64,000 nt of DNA from Theropithecus gelada. Taxonomy: Eukaryota > Chordata > Mammalia > Primates > Cercopithecidae. The DNA lies in assembly GCF_003255815.1 (NCBI RefSeq), contig NC_037682.1, forward strand, positions 8,244,209 to 8,308,208, read 5' to 3'. A model generated the notes under the pieces. It did no database searches. It was not told where the DNA came from and saw only the letters and a program-made list of their open reading frames with translations. The translations under genes were made by a program, and so were the position numbers. The number at the start of each line of letters is the position of its first letter. The first letter of the stretch is position 1. Positions 47,331 to 59,146 of this stretch are shown here, one piece after another.

Positions 47331-47955
47331 CCCTCCTACCATCTTTGAAGCCTAGAGTAGTAAAACCAAGGAGCAACTTCCTTGAGTGGGAGCTCACATC
47401 CACTGAGTAAAGTTTTCCCCTTTGGCTTTAGGATCTGACAGGTAAACTACACAGTTCAGTTGACTTCCATCTCCACTGCTTATAGAAGCCCGTCTTGCTA
47501 GAAATCCCGTCCTCAGCCTCATCAATAGAGGGCGCTGAAGAGACACTGGAGGAGACAAGCGCAGCACCCACTTTATGTGGCGCTCAGCTCTTGGGTAGGC
47601 AGAGTTTTCCACCCCAGGCTCCTTCCTGCAGGCCACAGCTTTCCATACCATCAGGCCGACACATAATAGTTTTTCCAGGGACCAGATCCTGCTGAGATCA
47701 GCTTCTCCAGCTCCCAATTCCTGACCATTCAGTGACCAGCAGCACCCAGCAGCCAGCAGCTTCCCCTGGCATAGCCTCTGGCAGTTTTACAGTGTTGCCC
47801 AAGGCACTTCAAATGTCTCATCAGCCATGGCCTTGCTCTCTCCAGCGTGGTCTGGATCCCTGGCTTGGAGTGGGGCTCTTCCTTGGGTGCTCTATGTTAG
47901 CCCTCAGGGCAGCGGCTTCTACCTCTATCCTTCTATCTGCTATTTCTTTCTTTCT
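47331..47955. other. Unrecognised stretch, possibly a degenerate LTR
   Basis: Moderately GC-rich, with CAGCAGCACCCAGCAGCCAG repeats near 47737 and a CTCF-like TCAATAGAGGGCGC near 47520. No coding structure seen. Confidence 0.3.
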
Positions 47956-48592
47956 TTTCTTTTTTTTTTTTTTTTTTTTTTGAGACAGGACCTTACTTTG
48001 TCGCCCAGGCTGGAGTGCATGGTGTGATCACAGCTCACTACAGCCTTGACTTCAGGAACTCAAGCGGTCCTCCCACCTCAGCTTCCCAGTTAGCTGGGAC
48101 TACAGGCACATGCCACCACACCCAGCTGACTTTTAAAACTTTGTATAGGCCGGGCGCGGTGGCTCAAGCCTGTAATCCCAGCACTTTGGGAGGCCGAGAC
48201 GGGCGGATCACGAGGTCAGGAGATCGAGACCATCCTGGCTAGCACGGTGAAACCCCGTCTCTACTAAAAAATACAAAAAACTAGCCGGGCGAGGTGGCGG
48301 GCACCTGTAGTCCCAGCTACTCGGGAGGCTGAGACAGGAGAATGGCGTAAACCTGGGAGGCGGAGCTTGCAGTGAGCTGAGATCCGGCCACTGCACTCCA
48401 GCCTGGGTGACAGAGCAAGACCCCGTCTCAAAAAAAAACAAAAAAACAAAAAAACAAAAAAAAAAAACTTTGTATAGAGACAGGGTTTCACCATGTTGCC
48501 TAGGGTGGTCTCGAACTCCTAGTCTCAAGCAATTCGCTCACCTCGGCCTTCCAAAGTGCTGGGATTACAGGTATGAGCCACCGCACCTGGCC
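47956..48592 (-). mobile_element. Alu split by an AluY
   Basis: Antisense halves 47956-48147 and 48463-48592, continuous across the insertion. Confidence 0.9.
48148..48462 (+). mobile_element. AluY, Old World monkey type, in an Alu
   Basis: GGCTCAAGCCTGTAATCC and GATCCGGCCACTGC; target duplication AAAACTTTGTATA; tail of CAAAAAAA units. Confidence 0.95.
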
Positions 48593-48768
48593 TGTGTTTT
48601 CGTTCTGTAGTGTTCTCTTCAACTCTCATGAGTCAATCCCGCATGATTTCAATCCCCTAATAACTCCTTATGTTGGACTTTTGCTGTTCAAATGACTGTG
48701 GATTCTGTCTCCTGATTAGCCTTTGACTGATATGATACTGTAGTAGTATTGCTTGATTTTCTTGTTCT

Positions 48769-49071
48769 TTTTTTTTTTTTTGACAGGATCTTACTCTGTT
48801 GCCCAGGCCAGCAGGCCAGGGTACAGTGGCATAATCATGGCTCATTGCCACATTGACCTCCTGGGCTCAAGTGATCCTCCCACATCAGCCTCCCAAGTAG
48901 TTGGGGCCACAGGTATGTGCCACTATGCCTGGCTAATTTATTATTTTTTAAAAATAGAGATGTGGTCTTGCCATGTTGCCCAGGCTGGTTGTGAACTCTT
49001 GGGTTCAAGCAATCCACTTGCCTCAGCCTCTCAAAGTGCTGAGATTACAGATGTGAGCCACTGTGCCTAGC
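48769..49071 (-). mobile_element. Alu (older)
   Basis: Diverged antisense Alu with a small duplication CCAGCAGGCCAGGG. Confidence 0.9.
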
Positions 49072-49098
49072 CCATGGTTCTTTTTAAATTTGTCATTA

Positions 49099-49390
49099 GG
49101 CCAGGCTCGGTGGCTCACGCCTGTAATCCCAGTACTTTGGGAGGCCAAGGTGGGCAGATCACTTGAGGTCAGGAGTTCAAGACCAGCCTGGCCAACATGG
49201 TGAAACCCCGTCTCTGCTAAAAATACAAAAATTAGCCGGACGTAGTGGCAGGCGCCTGTAATCCCAGCTACTCGAGAGGCTGAGGCAGGAAAATCGCTTG
49301 AACCCAGGAGGCGGAGGTTGCAGTGAGTCAAGATTGCCCCACTACACTCCAGCCTGGGCAACAGAGTGAGACTCTGTCTTAAAAAAAAAA
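49099..49390 (+). mobile_element. Alu
   Basis: Complete sense Alu with a short tail. Confidence 0.95.
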
Positions 49391-49535
49391 TTAAATCTGT
49401 TGTTAGTTATTCTCTCTCATGTCTTCTCCAAGATGAATTTCAAAAGCAGTTTTCATATGCTATAAAATAACCCTGAGTTTAATTATAACATTAAAATAAT
49501 GTTAAGTTGTTGAGAAAATAACAAGTTGTTGAGAC

Positions 49536-49844
49536 TTTTTGTTTGTTTGTTTGTTTGTTTTTGAGATGGAGTCTCGCTCTGCCGCCCAGGCTGTAGTGCA
49601 GTGGCCGGATCTCAGCTCACTGCAAGCTCCGCCTCCTGGGTTCACGCCATTCTCCTGCCTCAGCCTCCCGAGCAGCTGGGACTACAGGCGCCCGCCACCT
49701 CGCCCGGCTAGTTTTCTGTCTTTTTTAGTAGAGACGGAGTTTCACCATGTCAGCCAGGATGGTCTCGATCTCCTGACCTCGTGATCCCCCCGTCTCGGCC
49801 TCCCAAAGTGCTGGGATTACAGGCTTGAGCCACTGCGCCCGGCC
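49536..49844 (-). mobile_element. AluY, Old World monkey type, in a poly-T tail
   Basis: Antisense, (TTTG)n tail, GGCCGGATCTCAGCTCACTG; it landed at the tail of the next Alu. Confidence 0.95.
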
Positions 49845-50142
49845 GGTTTTTTTTTTTTAAATGGGGTCTCACTCTGTCACCTAGGCTGGAATGCAGTGGC
49901 GAGATCTTGGCCCACTGTAACCTCTGCCTCCCAGGCTCAAAAGCAATCCTCTCACCTCAGCCTCTTAAGTAGCTGGGACTACAGGTGCATACCACCACGC
50001 CAGGCTAATTTTCTGTATTTTTGGTAGAGACAGGGCTTTGCCATGTTGCCCAGGCTGGTCTTGAACTCCTGAGCTGAAGTGATCCTCCCACCTCTGCCTC
50101 TCAAAGTTCTGGGATTACAGGCGTGAGCCACTGCACCCAGCC
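49845..50142 (-). mobile_element. Alu
   Basis: Antisense Alu. The repeats GTTGAGACT at about 49527 and 50143 enclose it and the inserted AluY. Confidence 0.95.
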
Positions 50143-50320
50143 TGTTGAGACTCCTTATAAAGCGTCTACCCAGAAACATGAGTTAGCCCCTAAAGGAGGT
50201 AATGCTCTTGGTGGCTGGCTGCTCATTCTTGCTTATGGGAAGTTGTTTCTTCATTTGGCTATGAGCATGTTGAGAAGGGCTGTGTTCCATTGAAGTGTTC
50301 TCGTAGTTGCTTCTGCTGTT

Positions 50321-50597
50321 TTAGTCTGTTAGAGCTGCTGCAACAAAATACCATAGACTGGGTGGCTTGTAAACAACAGAAATGTATTTCCCAAAGTTCT
50401 GGAGGCTGGGAAGTCTAAGATCAAGGCACTGTCAGGTTCTGCATCTGGTGAAGACCTGCTTTCTGGTTCATAGATTGCACAGTCTCACATGTTCTCACAT
50501 GATGGAAGGGGTGAGGGAACTCCCTGAGGCCTCTTTTATACAGACAACAATTCCATTTATAAGGAATGTAGCCTCATGATCTAATCACCCCCCTCCA
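50321..50597 (-). mobile_element. MLT1-type LTR fragment
   Basis: TTTTAGTCTGTTAGAGCTGC and AGTTCTGGAGGCTGGGAAGT match antisense MLT1; cut off by an Alu. 50143-50320 is unrecognised. Confidence 0.7.
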
Positions 50598-50871
50598 TAG
50601 TCTCGCTCTGTTGCCCAGCCTGGAATGCAGTGGCTCGATTTCGGCTCACTGCAACCTCTGCCTCCCTTGTTCAAGCCATTCTCCTGCCTCAGCCTCCCTA
50701 GTAGCTGGGATTACAGGTGCGTGCCACCACGCCCAGCTAATTTTTGTATTTTTAGTAGAGACTGGGTTTCACCATGTTGGTCAGGCTGATCTCGAATTCC
50801 TGACCTCGTGATCCACATGCCTTGGCCTCCCGAAGTGCTGGGATTGCAGGTGTGAGCCACCACGCCTGGCC
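50598..50871 (-). mobile_element. Alu
   Basis: Antisense Alu lacking poly-T. Confidence 0.9.
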
Positions 50872-50900
50872 TACATATATATTTTTTAATAGAGATGGGG

Positions 50901-53540
50901 TGATATGGTTTGGCTCTGTGTCCCCACCCAAATCTCACTCTGAATTGTAATAATCCCCACATGTTGTAAGAGGGACCTGGTGGGAGGTAATTGAATTGAG
51001 GCAGGTTTTTCCTGTGCTGTTCTCTTGATAGTGAATAAGTCTCATGAGATCTGATGGTTTTACAAAGAAGAATTCCCCTGCACATGCTCTCTCTTGCCTG
51101 CTGTCATATAAGATATGACTTTGCTCGTTGTTTGCCTTCTGCCATGATTGTGAGGCCTCCCCAGCCATGTGAAACTGTAAGTCCATTAAACCTCTTTACT
51201 TTATAAATTACCCAGTCTTGGGTATGCCTTTATTAGCAGTGTGAGAACAAACTATTACAGTAAATTGGTACCAGTAGAGTGGGGTGCTACTGTAAAGATA
51301 ACTCAAAAATATGTAAGCGACTTTGGAACTGGATAACAGGCAGAGGTTGGAACAGTTTGGAGGACTCAGAAGAAGACAAGAAGATGTGGGAAAGTTTGGA
51401 ACTTTCTAGATACTTGTTGAATGATTTTCACCAAAGGTTATCTCAGACGGGGATGAGGAACTTGTTGGGAACTATAATAAAGGTGACTCTTGCTATGTAT
51501 TAACAAAGAGAGTGGTAGCATTTTTCTCCTGCCCTAGAGATCTGTGGAATTTTGAACTTGAGAGAGATGATTTAGCATATCTGGCAGAAGAAATTTCTAA
51601 GAAGCAAAGCATTCAAGAGATGATTTGGGTGCTGTTAAAAGCATTCAGCTTTGTGTATTTATGTATTCACAAAGATATGGTTTGGAATTGGAACTTGTGT
51701 TTAAAAGAGAAGCAGAGCATAAAAGTTCAGAACATTTGCAGCCTGACAATGCTGTAGAAAAAAAACAAAAACAAAAACAAAACGCTTTTCTGAGGAGAAA
51801 TTCAAGCTGGCTGCAAAAATTTGCATAAGTAACAAGGAACCAAATGTTAATCATCAAGACAATGGGGAAAATGTTTCTAGGACATGTCAGAGACCTTCTC
51901 CACAGGCCCTCTTACACAGGCCTGGAGGCCTAGAAGGAAAAAAATGGTTTCATGTGCTGTGCCCAGGGCTCCTGTGCTCTATGCAGCCTAGGGACTTGGT
52001 GCCCTGCATCCCAGCTGCTCCAGCTATGGCAAAAAGGGGCCAAGGTATAGCTTAGGCCATGGCTACAGAGGGGGTAAGCTCAGTCCTTGGCAGCTTCCAC
52101 ATGGTGTTAAGCCTGCAGGTGCACAGAAGTCAAGAATTGAGGTTTGGGAACCTCCACCTAGATTTCAGAGGATGTATGGAAATGCCTGGATGTCCAGGCA
52201 GAGCTGTGCTGCAGGGGCGGAGCCCTCATGAAGAACCTCTGTTAGGGCAGTGAGGAAGGGAAATGTGGGGTGGGAGCCCGTTCACAGAGTCTCCACTGGG
52301 GCACTGCCTAGTGGAGCTGTGAGAAAAGGGCCACTATCCTCCAGACCCCAGAATGGTAGATCCACCCACAACTTGCACTGTGCACCTGGAAAAGTTGCAG
52401 ACACTCAACACCAGCCCATGAAAGCAGCCAGGACAGGAACTGTACCCTGCAAAGCCAAAGGGGTAGAGCTGCTCAAGGACATGGGAGCTCACTTGTTGCA
52501 TCAGCATGATGTGGGTGTGAGAATTGGAGTCAAAGGAGATCATTTCAGAGCTTTTTTTTTTTTTTTTTTTTGAGACGGAGTCTCGCTCTGTCGCCCAGGC
52601 TGGAGTGCAGTGGCCAGATCTCAGCTCACTACAAGCTCCGCCTCCCGGGTTTACGCCATTCTCCTGCCTCAGCCTCCCGAGTAGCTGGGACTACAGGCGC
52701 CCGCCACCTCGCCCGGCTGGTTTTTTGTACTTTTTAGTAGAGACGGGGTTTCACCGGGTTAGCCAGGATGGTCTCGATCTCCTGACCCTGTGATTCGCCC
52801 GTCTCGGCCTCCCAAAGTGCTGGGATTACAGGCTTGAGCCACCGCGCCCGGCCTTCAGAGCTTTAAGATGTGGCTGCCCCGCTGCATTTCAGGTTTGCAT
52901 GGGGCCTGTAGCCTCTTCATTTTGACCAATTTCTCCCATTTGGAATGAGCGTATTTACCCAATGCCTGTACCCCCATTGTATTTGGTAAGTAACTAACTT
53001 ACTTTTGTTTTTACAGGCTCTTAAGCAGAAAGCACTTGCATTGTCTCAGATGAGACTTTGTACTGTGGACTTTTGAGTTAATGTGGAAATGAGTTAAGGC
53101 TTTGGGGAACTGTTGGGTAGGCATGATTGGTTTTGAAATGTGAGAACATGAGATTTGGGAGGGGCCAGGGCAGAATGACATTGTTTGGCTCTGTGTCCCC
53201 ACAGAAGTCTCACCTTGAATTGTAATAATCCCCACATGTCATGGGAGGGACCTAATGGGAGGTAATTGAATCACGGGGGCAGGTTTTTCCTGTGCTGTTC
53301 TTGTGATAGTGAATAAGTCTCATGAGATCTGATGGTTTTATAAAGGGGAGTTCTCCTGCATATGCTCTCTCTTGCCTGATGCCATGTGAGACATGATTTT
53401 GTTCCTCATTCACCTTCCATTATGATTGTGAGGCCTCTCCAGCCATGTGGAACTATGAGTCAATTAAACTCCTTTACTTTACAAATAACCCAATCTCAGG
53501 GATGTCTTTATTAGCAGTGTGAGAACAGACTAATACACAG
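50901..53540 (+). mobile_element. MaLR element (MST/THE1 group), provirus-like, with both LTRs
   Basis: The 5' LTR (50901-51258) starts TGATATGGTTTGGCTCTGTG. The 3' LTR (about 53181-53540) repeats it with differences. The internal part (51259-53180) starts at AAATTGGTACCAGTAGAGTG and is interrupted by an AluY at 52552-52853. MaLR internal regions are related to ERV-L but lack working genes, and only short broken frames are present here. Confidence 0.9.
52552..52853 (-). mobile_element. AluY, Old World monkey type, in the MaLR
   Basis: Antisense, little diverged, target duplication TTCAGAGCTTT. Confidence 0.95.
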
Positions 53541-53648
53541 TGTCTTGCTATGTTGTCCATGCTGGTCTTGAACTCCTGGCCTCAAGCAATCCTCCTGCCT
53601 CAGCCTCCTGCGGTGTGGGATTACAAGAGTGAGCCACTGCACCCAGCC
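53541..53648 (-). mobile_element. Old Alu end, separated from its start by the MaLR
   Basis: The Alu-like sequence TTTTTTAATAGAGATGGGG (to 50900) continues as TCTTGCTATGTTGTCCATGC here, so the MaLR inserted into an Alu. 53649-53921 is unrecognised. Confidence 0.7.
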
Positions 53649-53921
53649 AGGAATACAAAATAATTTGAATATTTTCTCTCTCCCAGACCTCAGTGAGACT
53701 TGTCTGGCAGAGCTGTGGACAGCCTGGAAAGCAGCAGGAACAGAGATCTGTCTCCTGGCTTAATGCAGTTGCATCAGCCTCCTTAGATTCTGTGGGCCAC
53801 AGGATGCATTGTGTTGTGATGGACACTGTGCCAGGATCATTGATCCCCAGGTGAAAGCTGATCTTAACTAAACTGTTATTCATATTTCTTCTTATCACAC
53901 TGGCATATGGTAGTAACACAT

Positions 53922-54162
53922 GCTGCTTCAGGACACCGACTCAGAAGCAAGACGTTCTGGGTTCAAGTCCTGGCTCTACCTCTTTCCATCTGCAAGGCCA
54001 CAGACAAGTGACATAACTTCTGTGTTCTTCCATCTCCTGACCTGCAAAATGGGGAAATTACAGCACCTCCCTTGGAAGGTTGTGATGATTAAAAGAGTAG
54101 ATACATGTGAAGAGTTTAGGACAATGACTGGCATATAGAAAGTGCTCGATGAATGTTATTTT
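53922..54162 (+). mobile_element. MIR, nearly full length
   Basis: GGTTCAAGTCCTGGCTCTAC, the GACAAGTGACATAACTT core and ACTGGCATATAGAAAGTGCT follow MIR order. Confidence 0.85.
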
Positions 54163-55050
54163 TTAGTCACTGAAAGCAAAGCAAGCAAACGACAGCAAAA
54201 AACAAAACATAAATCCCCCAACGCCACCATCACCCTGGGGGTGCCAACTTCCCAGCTCACAGGCTGCTTCTCTGGGGTCCAGGTTCCTCTTTGCTTCTGG
54301 TGCTTGGAGATTTCCATTTCTTCCTTACAAGTTCCCTTAATTCTACATTTGTGATGGAGTCAGATATTTTATTCCACACCCCTAAGTGTTGTTATTGGAA
54401 ATATTCAACACTAGCTTAATCTTCTGCTCAGACTCGAAGCTCCCTCCATGTCACCTTCCTTTCTGCTCCATGCTTTCTGACAGCATCTGAATGGAATTAG
54501 ATGGTGTTTTCATTGGGGTAGGCCAAGCTGCTGAAACAAATGTTGGATTCTCTCTCATATAACAGTTTAGTGTAGGAGTTCCAGATTGGTGGGGATCTCT
54601 GTCCACTACTGTCATCCAAGGCCTCAGGCTGACATCAGAGCTGCCATCTACACAAAGCCTCCACGAGCCTCTGGTTGTGGCCATTCTAGCCCCAGAATGG
54701 GGAAAAGACCATGGCAGGCATGCATGGGAACTTCTATGAGCCAGTCCAGAAAGTGGCATGTTACATGAAGTCATGGACCCCAAGTGGAGGAACCAGCTGG
54801 AGCTGTGGCAGAGGAACATAAATTGTGAAGATTTCATCTTAATATGGACATTTATCAGTTCTCAAATAATACTTTTATAATTTATTATGCTGTCTTTAAT
54901 CTCTTAATCCTGTTATCTTCATAAGCTGAGGATGTACATCACCTCAGGACTACTGTGATAATTGTGTTAACTGTACAAATTGATTGTAAAACATATGTGT
55001 TTGAACAATATGAAATCAGTGCACCTTGAAAAAGAATAGAATAATAGTGA
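54163..55050. other. Unrecognised non-coding stretch
   Basis: No clear gene. 54500-54790 may be an old, degraded repeat but I cannot name it. Confidence 0.35.
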
Positions 55051-55890
55051 TTTTTAGGGAACAAGGGAAGACAACCATAAGGTCTGACTGCCTGCGGGGT
55101 CGGGCAAAAGAGCCGTACTTTCTTCTTGCAGAGAGCCTATAAACGGACGTGCAAGCAGGAAACATATCGCTAAATTCTTTTCCTAGTAAGGAATATTAAT
55201 ATTAATACCCTGGGAAAGGAATGCATTCCTGGGGGGAGGTCTATAAACGGTTGCTCTGGGAATGTCTGTCTTGAGCAGTTGAGATAAGGACTGAAATAAG
55301 CCTGGTCACCTGCAGAACCTGCAGGCTTATGAAGGTTGGGAAAACTCCGCCCTGGTAAATTTGTGGTCAGACCAGTTCTCTGCTCTCAAACCCTGTTTTC
55401 TGTTGTTTAAGATGTTCATCAAGATGACATGTGCACCACCGAACATAGACCCTTATCAGTGGTTCTGCTTTTGCCCTTTGCCCTGTCATCTTTGATGAAC
55501 CCTTATCAGTAGTTCTGCTTTTGCCGTTTGCCTTGTGATCTTTGTTGGACCCTTATTAGTGGTTCTGCTTTTGCCCTTTGTCCTGTTCCCTTAGAAGCAT
55601 GGATCTTTGTTAGACCCTTATTAGTGGTTCTGCTTTTTGCCCTTTGAAGCATGTGATCTTTGTACCTACTCCCTGTTCTTACACCCCCTCCCCTTTTGAA
55701 ACCCTTAATAAAAACTTGCTGGTCTGAGACTCAGGCGGGCATCACAGTCCTACCAATATATTATGTCACCCCTGGTGGCCCAGCTGTAAAATTTCTCTCT
55801 TTGTACTGTCTCTCTTTATTTCTCAGCTGGCTGACACTTATGGAAAATAGAAAGAACCTACGTTGAAATACTGGGGGCGTGTTCCCCCAA
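55051..55890 (+). mobile_element. Solo LTR of an ERV2 (HERV-K-class) element, LTR13-like
   Basis: About 840 bases with AATAAA (near 55707), GGGGGCGTGTTCCCCC near the 3' end, and 6-base direct repeats TAGTGA at 55045-55050 and 55891-55896, the duplication size of this class. A unit starting CCTTATCAGT/CCTTATTAGT occurs four times (55451, 55501, 55551, 55616). The class is fairly sure; the subfamily name is tentative. Confidence 0.75.
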
Positions 55891-55926
55891 TAGTGACACA
55901 TGTCACTTCCATCAAATTCTGCTATA

Positions 55927-56236
55927 GGCTGGGCACGGTGGCTCACGCCTGTAATCCCAGCACTTTGGGAGGCCAAGGCAGGTGGATCACCTGAGGTCAG
56001 GAGTTTGAGACCCATCTGGCTAACATGGCAAAACCTCGTCTCTACTTAAAATACAAAAAATTTAGCCAGGTGTGGTGATGGGTGCCTGTAATCCCAACTA
56101 CTTAGGAGGCTGGGGCAAGAGAATCACTTGAACCCGGGAGGCAGTGAGCTGAGATTGTACCACTGCACTACAATTTGGGCAACAGAATGAGACCCAGTCT
56201 CGAAAACAAAAACAAAGCAACAACAACAACAAAAAT
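55927..56236 (+). mobile_element. Alu with (CAA)n-rich tail
   Basis: Sense Alu with a small deletion before GCAGTGAGCTGAGA. 56237-56737 is unrecognised. Confidence 0.9.
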
Positions 56237-56737
56237 TCCTCTAGAGAGAACCTAGCATATGGACAAGGCTAGGGAGCCTGGGAAAGGAAGCGTAGACCAC
56301 GTGACATGCCCAGCTACAAGTCCATTACCACCAAAGAAGAAGAGAAAGGCTTCTGGTGGGTAGCAAGCAGTCTCCGCCACAGAAGAAAAACCATGGGGTC
56401 CTGCCTAATGAAACTTGGAGATGGGACAGGAAGAGGCCATTCGAAAAGACCTTTCTCGGGAAGGGGCATTTCAGGAGGAGTCAGAGTTACTCAGAGGCAA
56501 AACACTTCTCTTGGCATTGAGAACAGAAAATTTGGAATATTCCAGGAACCAAAAGGGCTGGTGTGGCAGAGACCTGATGGGCTAAGGGGAGAGGAGCTGG
56601 CAATGGCACTGGAGAGGCGGGCAGGAGCCCACTCAGGCAGGTTCCTGCAGGCTGTGAATAGATTCAGCTTCAGCTGTGAGCATGGTGGCAAGCCATCCAA
56701 AAGTGTAAGAAGGAAGTTGATATCATCCAATTTTCTT

Positions 56738-57009
56738 TCTTTTTTTTTTTTTTTTGTGACATGGAGTCTCACTCTGTCGCCCAGGCTGGAGTGCAGTGGT
56801 GCAATCTCGGCTCACTGCAAGCTCCGCCTCCCCGGTTCACACCCTTCTCCTGCCTCAGCCTCCCAAGCAGCTGGGACTACAGGTGTCTGCCACCACACCC
56901 AGCTAATTTTTTGTATTTTTAGTAGAGACGGGATTTCACGGTGTTAGCCGGTATGGTCTCGATCTCCTGACCTCAAGATCCACCCACCTTGGCCTTCCAA
57001 AGTGCTGGA
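56738..57009 (-). mobile_element. Alu, 5'-truncated
   Basis: Antisense Alu stopping at AAAGTGCTGG; target duplication GATATCATCCAATTTTC on both sides. Confidence 0.95.
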
Positions 57010-57069
57010 TATCATCCAATTTTCATTTTTAAATGATCACTCTGTCTCTCAGAGCCCAGATCTCGGCTT

Positions 57070-57166
57070 CTTTCCCTCCCTCCCTCCCTCCCTCTCTGTC
57101 TCTCTCTCTCTTTCTTTCTTTCTTTCTCTTTCTTTCTTTCTCCTTTTCTGTCTCTCTCTCTCTCTC
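57070..57166. repeat. (TC)n/(CCCT)n/(TTTC)n pyrimidine tract
   Basis: Almost only T and C (two TG interruptions). Confidence 0.9.
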
Positions 57167-57324
57167 TTTTTTTTGACAGAGTCTCACTCTGTCGCCAGGC
57201 TGGAGTGCAGTGGCTTGATCTCGGCTCACTGCAACCTTTGCCAATTGAGTTCAAGTGATTCTCATGCTTCAGCCTCCCAAGTATCTGGGACTACAGTCAC
57301 GCACCACCATGCCTGGCTAATTTT
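57167..57324 (-). mobile_element. Alu right arm, cut by the next Alu
   Basis: Antisense, ends at GGCTAATTTTTATTTTGAGA where another Alu tail starts. Confidence 0.85.
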
Positions 57325-57598
57325 TATTTTGAGACAGAGTCTTTCTCTGTTGCCCAGGCTGGAGTGCAGTGGTGCCCTCTTGGCTCACTGCAAGCTCCGC
57401 CTCCCGGGTTCACGCCATTCTCCTGCCTCAGACTCCCATGTAGCTGGAACTACAGGCGCTCTGCCACGCCCAGCTAATTTTTTGTATTTTTAGTAGAGAC
57501 GGGGTTTCACCGTGTTAGCCAGGATGATCTCGATCTCCTGACCTCGTGACCCGCCTCCTAAAGTGCTGGGATTACAGGCGTGAGCCACAGCACCCAGC
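57325..57598 (-). mobile_element. Alu
   Basis: Antisense Alu ending ACAGCACCCAGC. Confidence 0.9.
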
Positions 57599-57887
57599 TG
57601 AACTCATCCTTTTTTATGGCTGCATATATTCCATGGTGTATATGTGCCACATTTTCTTAATCCAGTCTATCACTGATGGACATTTGGGTTGGTTCCAAGT
57701 CTTTGCTATTGTGAATAGTGATGCAATAAACAAATGTGAAAGCACATTATAATTTACATTACCATCCCAGAAATGGAAATACTTAGGTGCAACGAATATA
57801 ACAAAATATGCAAGATCTATATGAGGAAAACTACAAGACTCTGATGAAAGATATCAAAGAAGAATTAAATAAATGGAGAGGCCTGGG

Positions 57888-58202
57888 ACCTAGGCTCATG
57901 CCTAGGATTCCAGCACTTTGGGAGGCCAAGGTAGAAGGATCACTTGAGTCCAAGAGTTTGAGATGAGTCTGGGCGACATAATGAGACTTATTCTCCACAA
58001 AAAAAATTAAAAATTTAAAAATTAGCTTGGTGTGGTGGCACATACCTGTGGTTCCAGTTACTCAGGAGGCTGAAGTGGGAAGATCAACTGAGCCTGGGAG
58101 GTTGAGGCTGCAGCCAGCTGTCACTGTACCATTGCACTCCAGCCTGGACATCCGAGTGAGACCTTGTCTCAAAATTAAGTAAGTAAATAAATAAATAAAT
58201 AA
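57888..58202 (+). mobile_element. Alu (older) in L1
   Basis: Diverged sense Alu, target duplication AAATGGAGAG, AAAT tail. Confidence 0.9.
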
Positions 58203-58396
58203 AATGGAGAGATATTCCCTGTTCATGGATAGGAAAGCTTCATATTATCAAGATATCTCTCCTTCCCAACTTGATTCCATCAAAATTCCAGGAAATTGTT
58301 TTGTGGATATTGACAAACTGATTCTAAAGCTTAGATGAAGTGGCAAAAGACTCAGAATAGCCAACACAATATAGGAAAAGAACAAAGTCAAAGTCA

Positions 58397-58727
58397 GGGC
58401 CAGGCATGGTGGCTCAAATCTGTAATCCCAGCACTTTGGGAGGCCGAGGCAGGTGGATCACCTGAGGTCAGGAGTTCGAGACCAGCCTGGCCAACATGGT
58501 GAAATCACATCTCTACTGAAAATACACAAAATCAGCGGGGCGTGGTGACGTGTGCCTGTAATCCCAGCTACTGGTGAGACTGAGGCAGAGAATCACTTGA
58601 ACCCGGGAGGGGGAGGTTGCAGTGAGCCGAGATTGAGCCATTGCACTCCAGCCTGGGTGACAGACTGAGACTCTGTCTCAAAAAAATAAAAAAGTTAATA
58701 AACAAACAAACAAACAAACAAATAAAA
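58397..58727 (+). mobile_element. Alu in L1
   Basis: Sense Alu with ACAA-unit tail; the L1 does not resume at the same position. Confidence 0.9.
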
Positions 58728-58963
58728 CAAGATATCACTGCATCCTGATGAGACTGGCTAAACTCTAAAACATTAACAACACCAAGTGCCCACAAAAATG
58801 TGGAGCATCAGGAATTGTTTCATTGTTGTTGCTGGGGACAAAAAATGGTACAGGCACTTTGGAAGATAGTTTGGCAGTTTCTTACCAAACTAAACAGTCT
58901 TACCATATGATCTAGCAATGGTGCTCCTGGGTATTTAAAACAAACAAATTGAAAACTTATGTC

Positions 58964-59146
58964 GGCCGGGCGCGGTGGCTCAAGCCTGTAATCCCAGCAC
59001 TTTGGGAGGCCGAGACGGGTGGATCACGAGGTCAGGAGATCGAGACCATCCTGGCTAACACGGTGAAACCCCGTCTCTACTAAAAAATACAAAAAAAAAA
59101 AAAACTAGCCGGGCGAGGTGGCGGGCGCCTGTAGTCCCAGCTACTC
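58964..59146 (+). mobile_element. AluY, Old World monkey type, cut by the gap
   Basis: GGCCGGGCGCGGTGGCTCAA start; breaks off at the N run. Confidence 0.95.

Larger units (their letters stand above)
57599..58963. mobile_element. Rearranged L1 (primate L1P-type) fragments
   Basis: 57599-57732 is reversed L1 (GAACTCATCCTTTTTTATGG). 57733-57887, 58203-58396 and 58728-58963 are forward ORF2 text (AGATCTATATGAGGAAAACT, TTGTGGATATTGACAAACTG). Two Alus interrupt it, and L1 sequence is missing across the second. Confidence 0.75.

Noticed and set aside
51259..53180. Possible retroviral genes in the MaLR interior
   Set aside because: Only short broken frames are present; MaLR interiors do not encode a working set.
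53922..54162. tRNA-like GGTTCAAGTCC box
   Set aside because: It belongs to a MIR, whose head derives from a tRNA; no cloverleaf is present.
56306..56947. 213-codon open frame
   Set aside because: The second half is antisense Alu and the first half has no recognisable domain or splice context.
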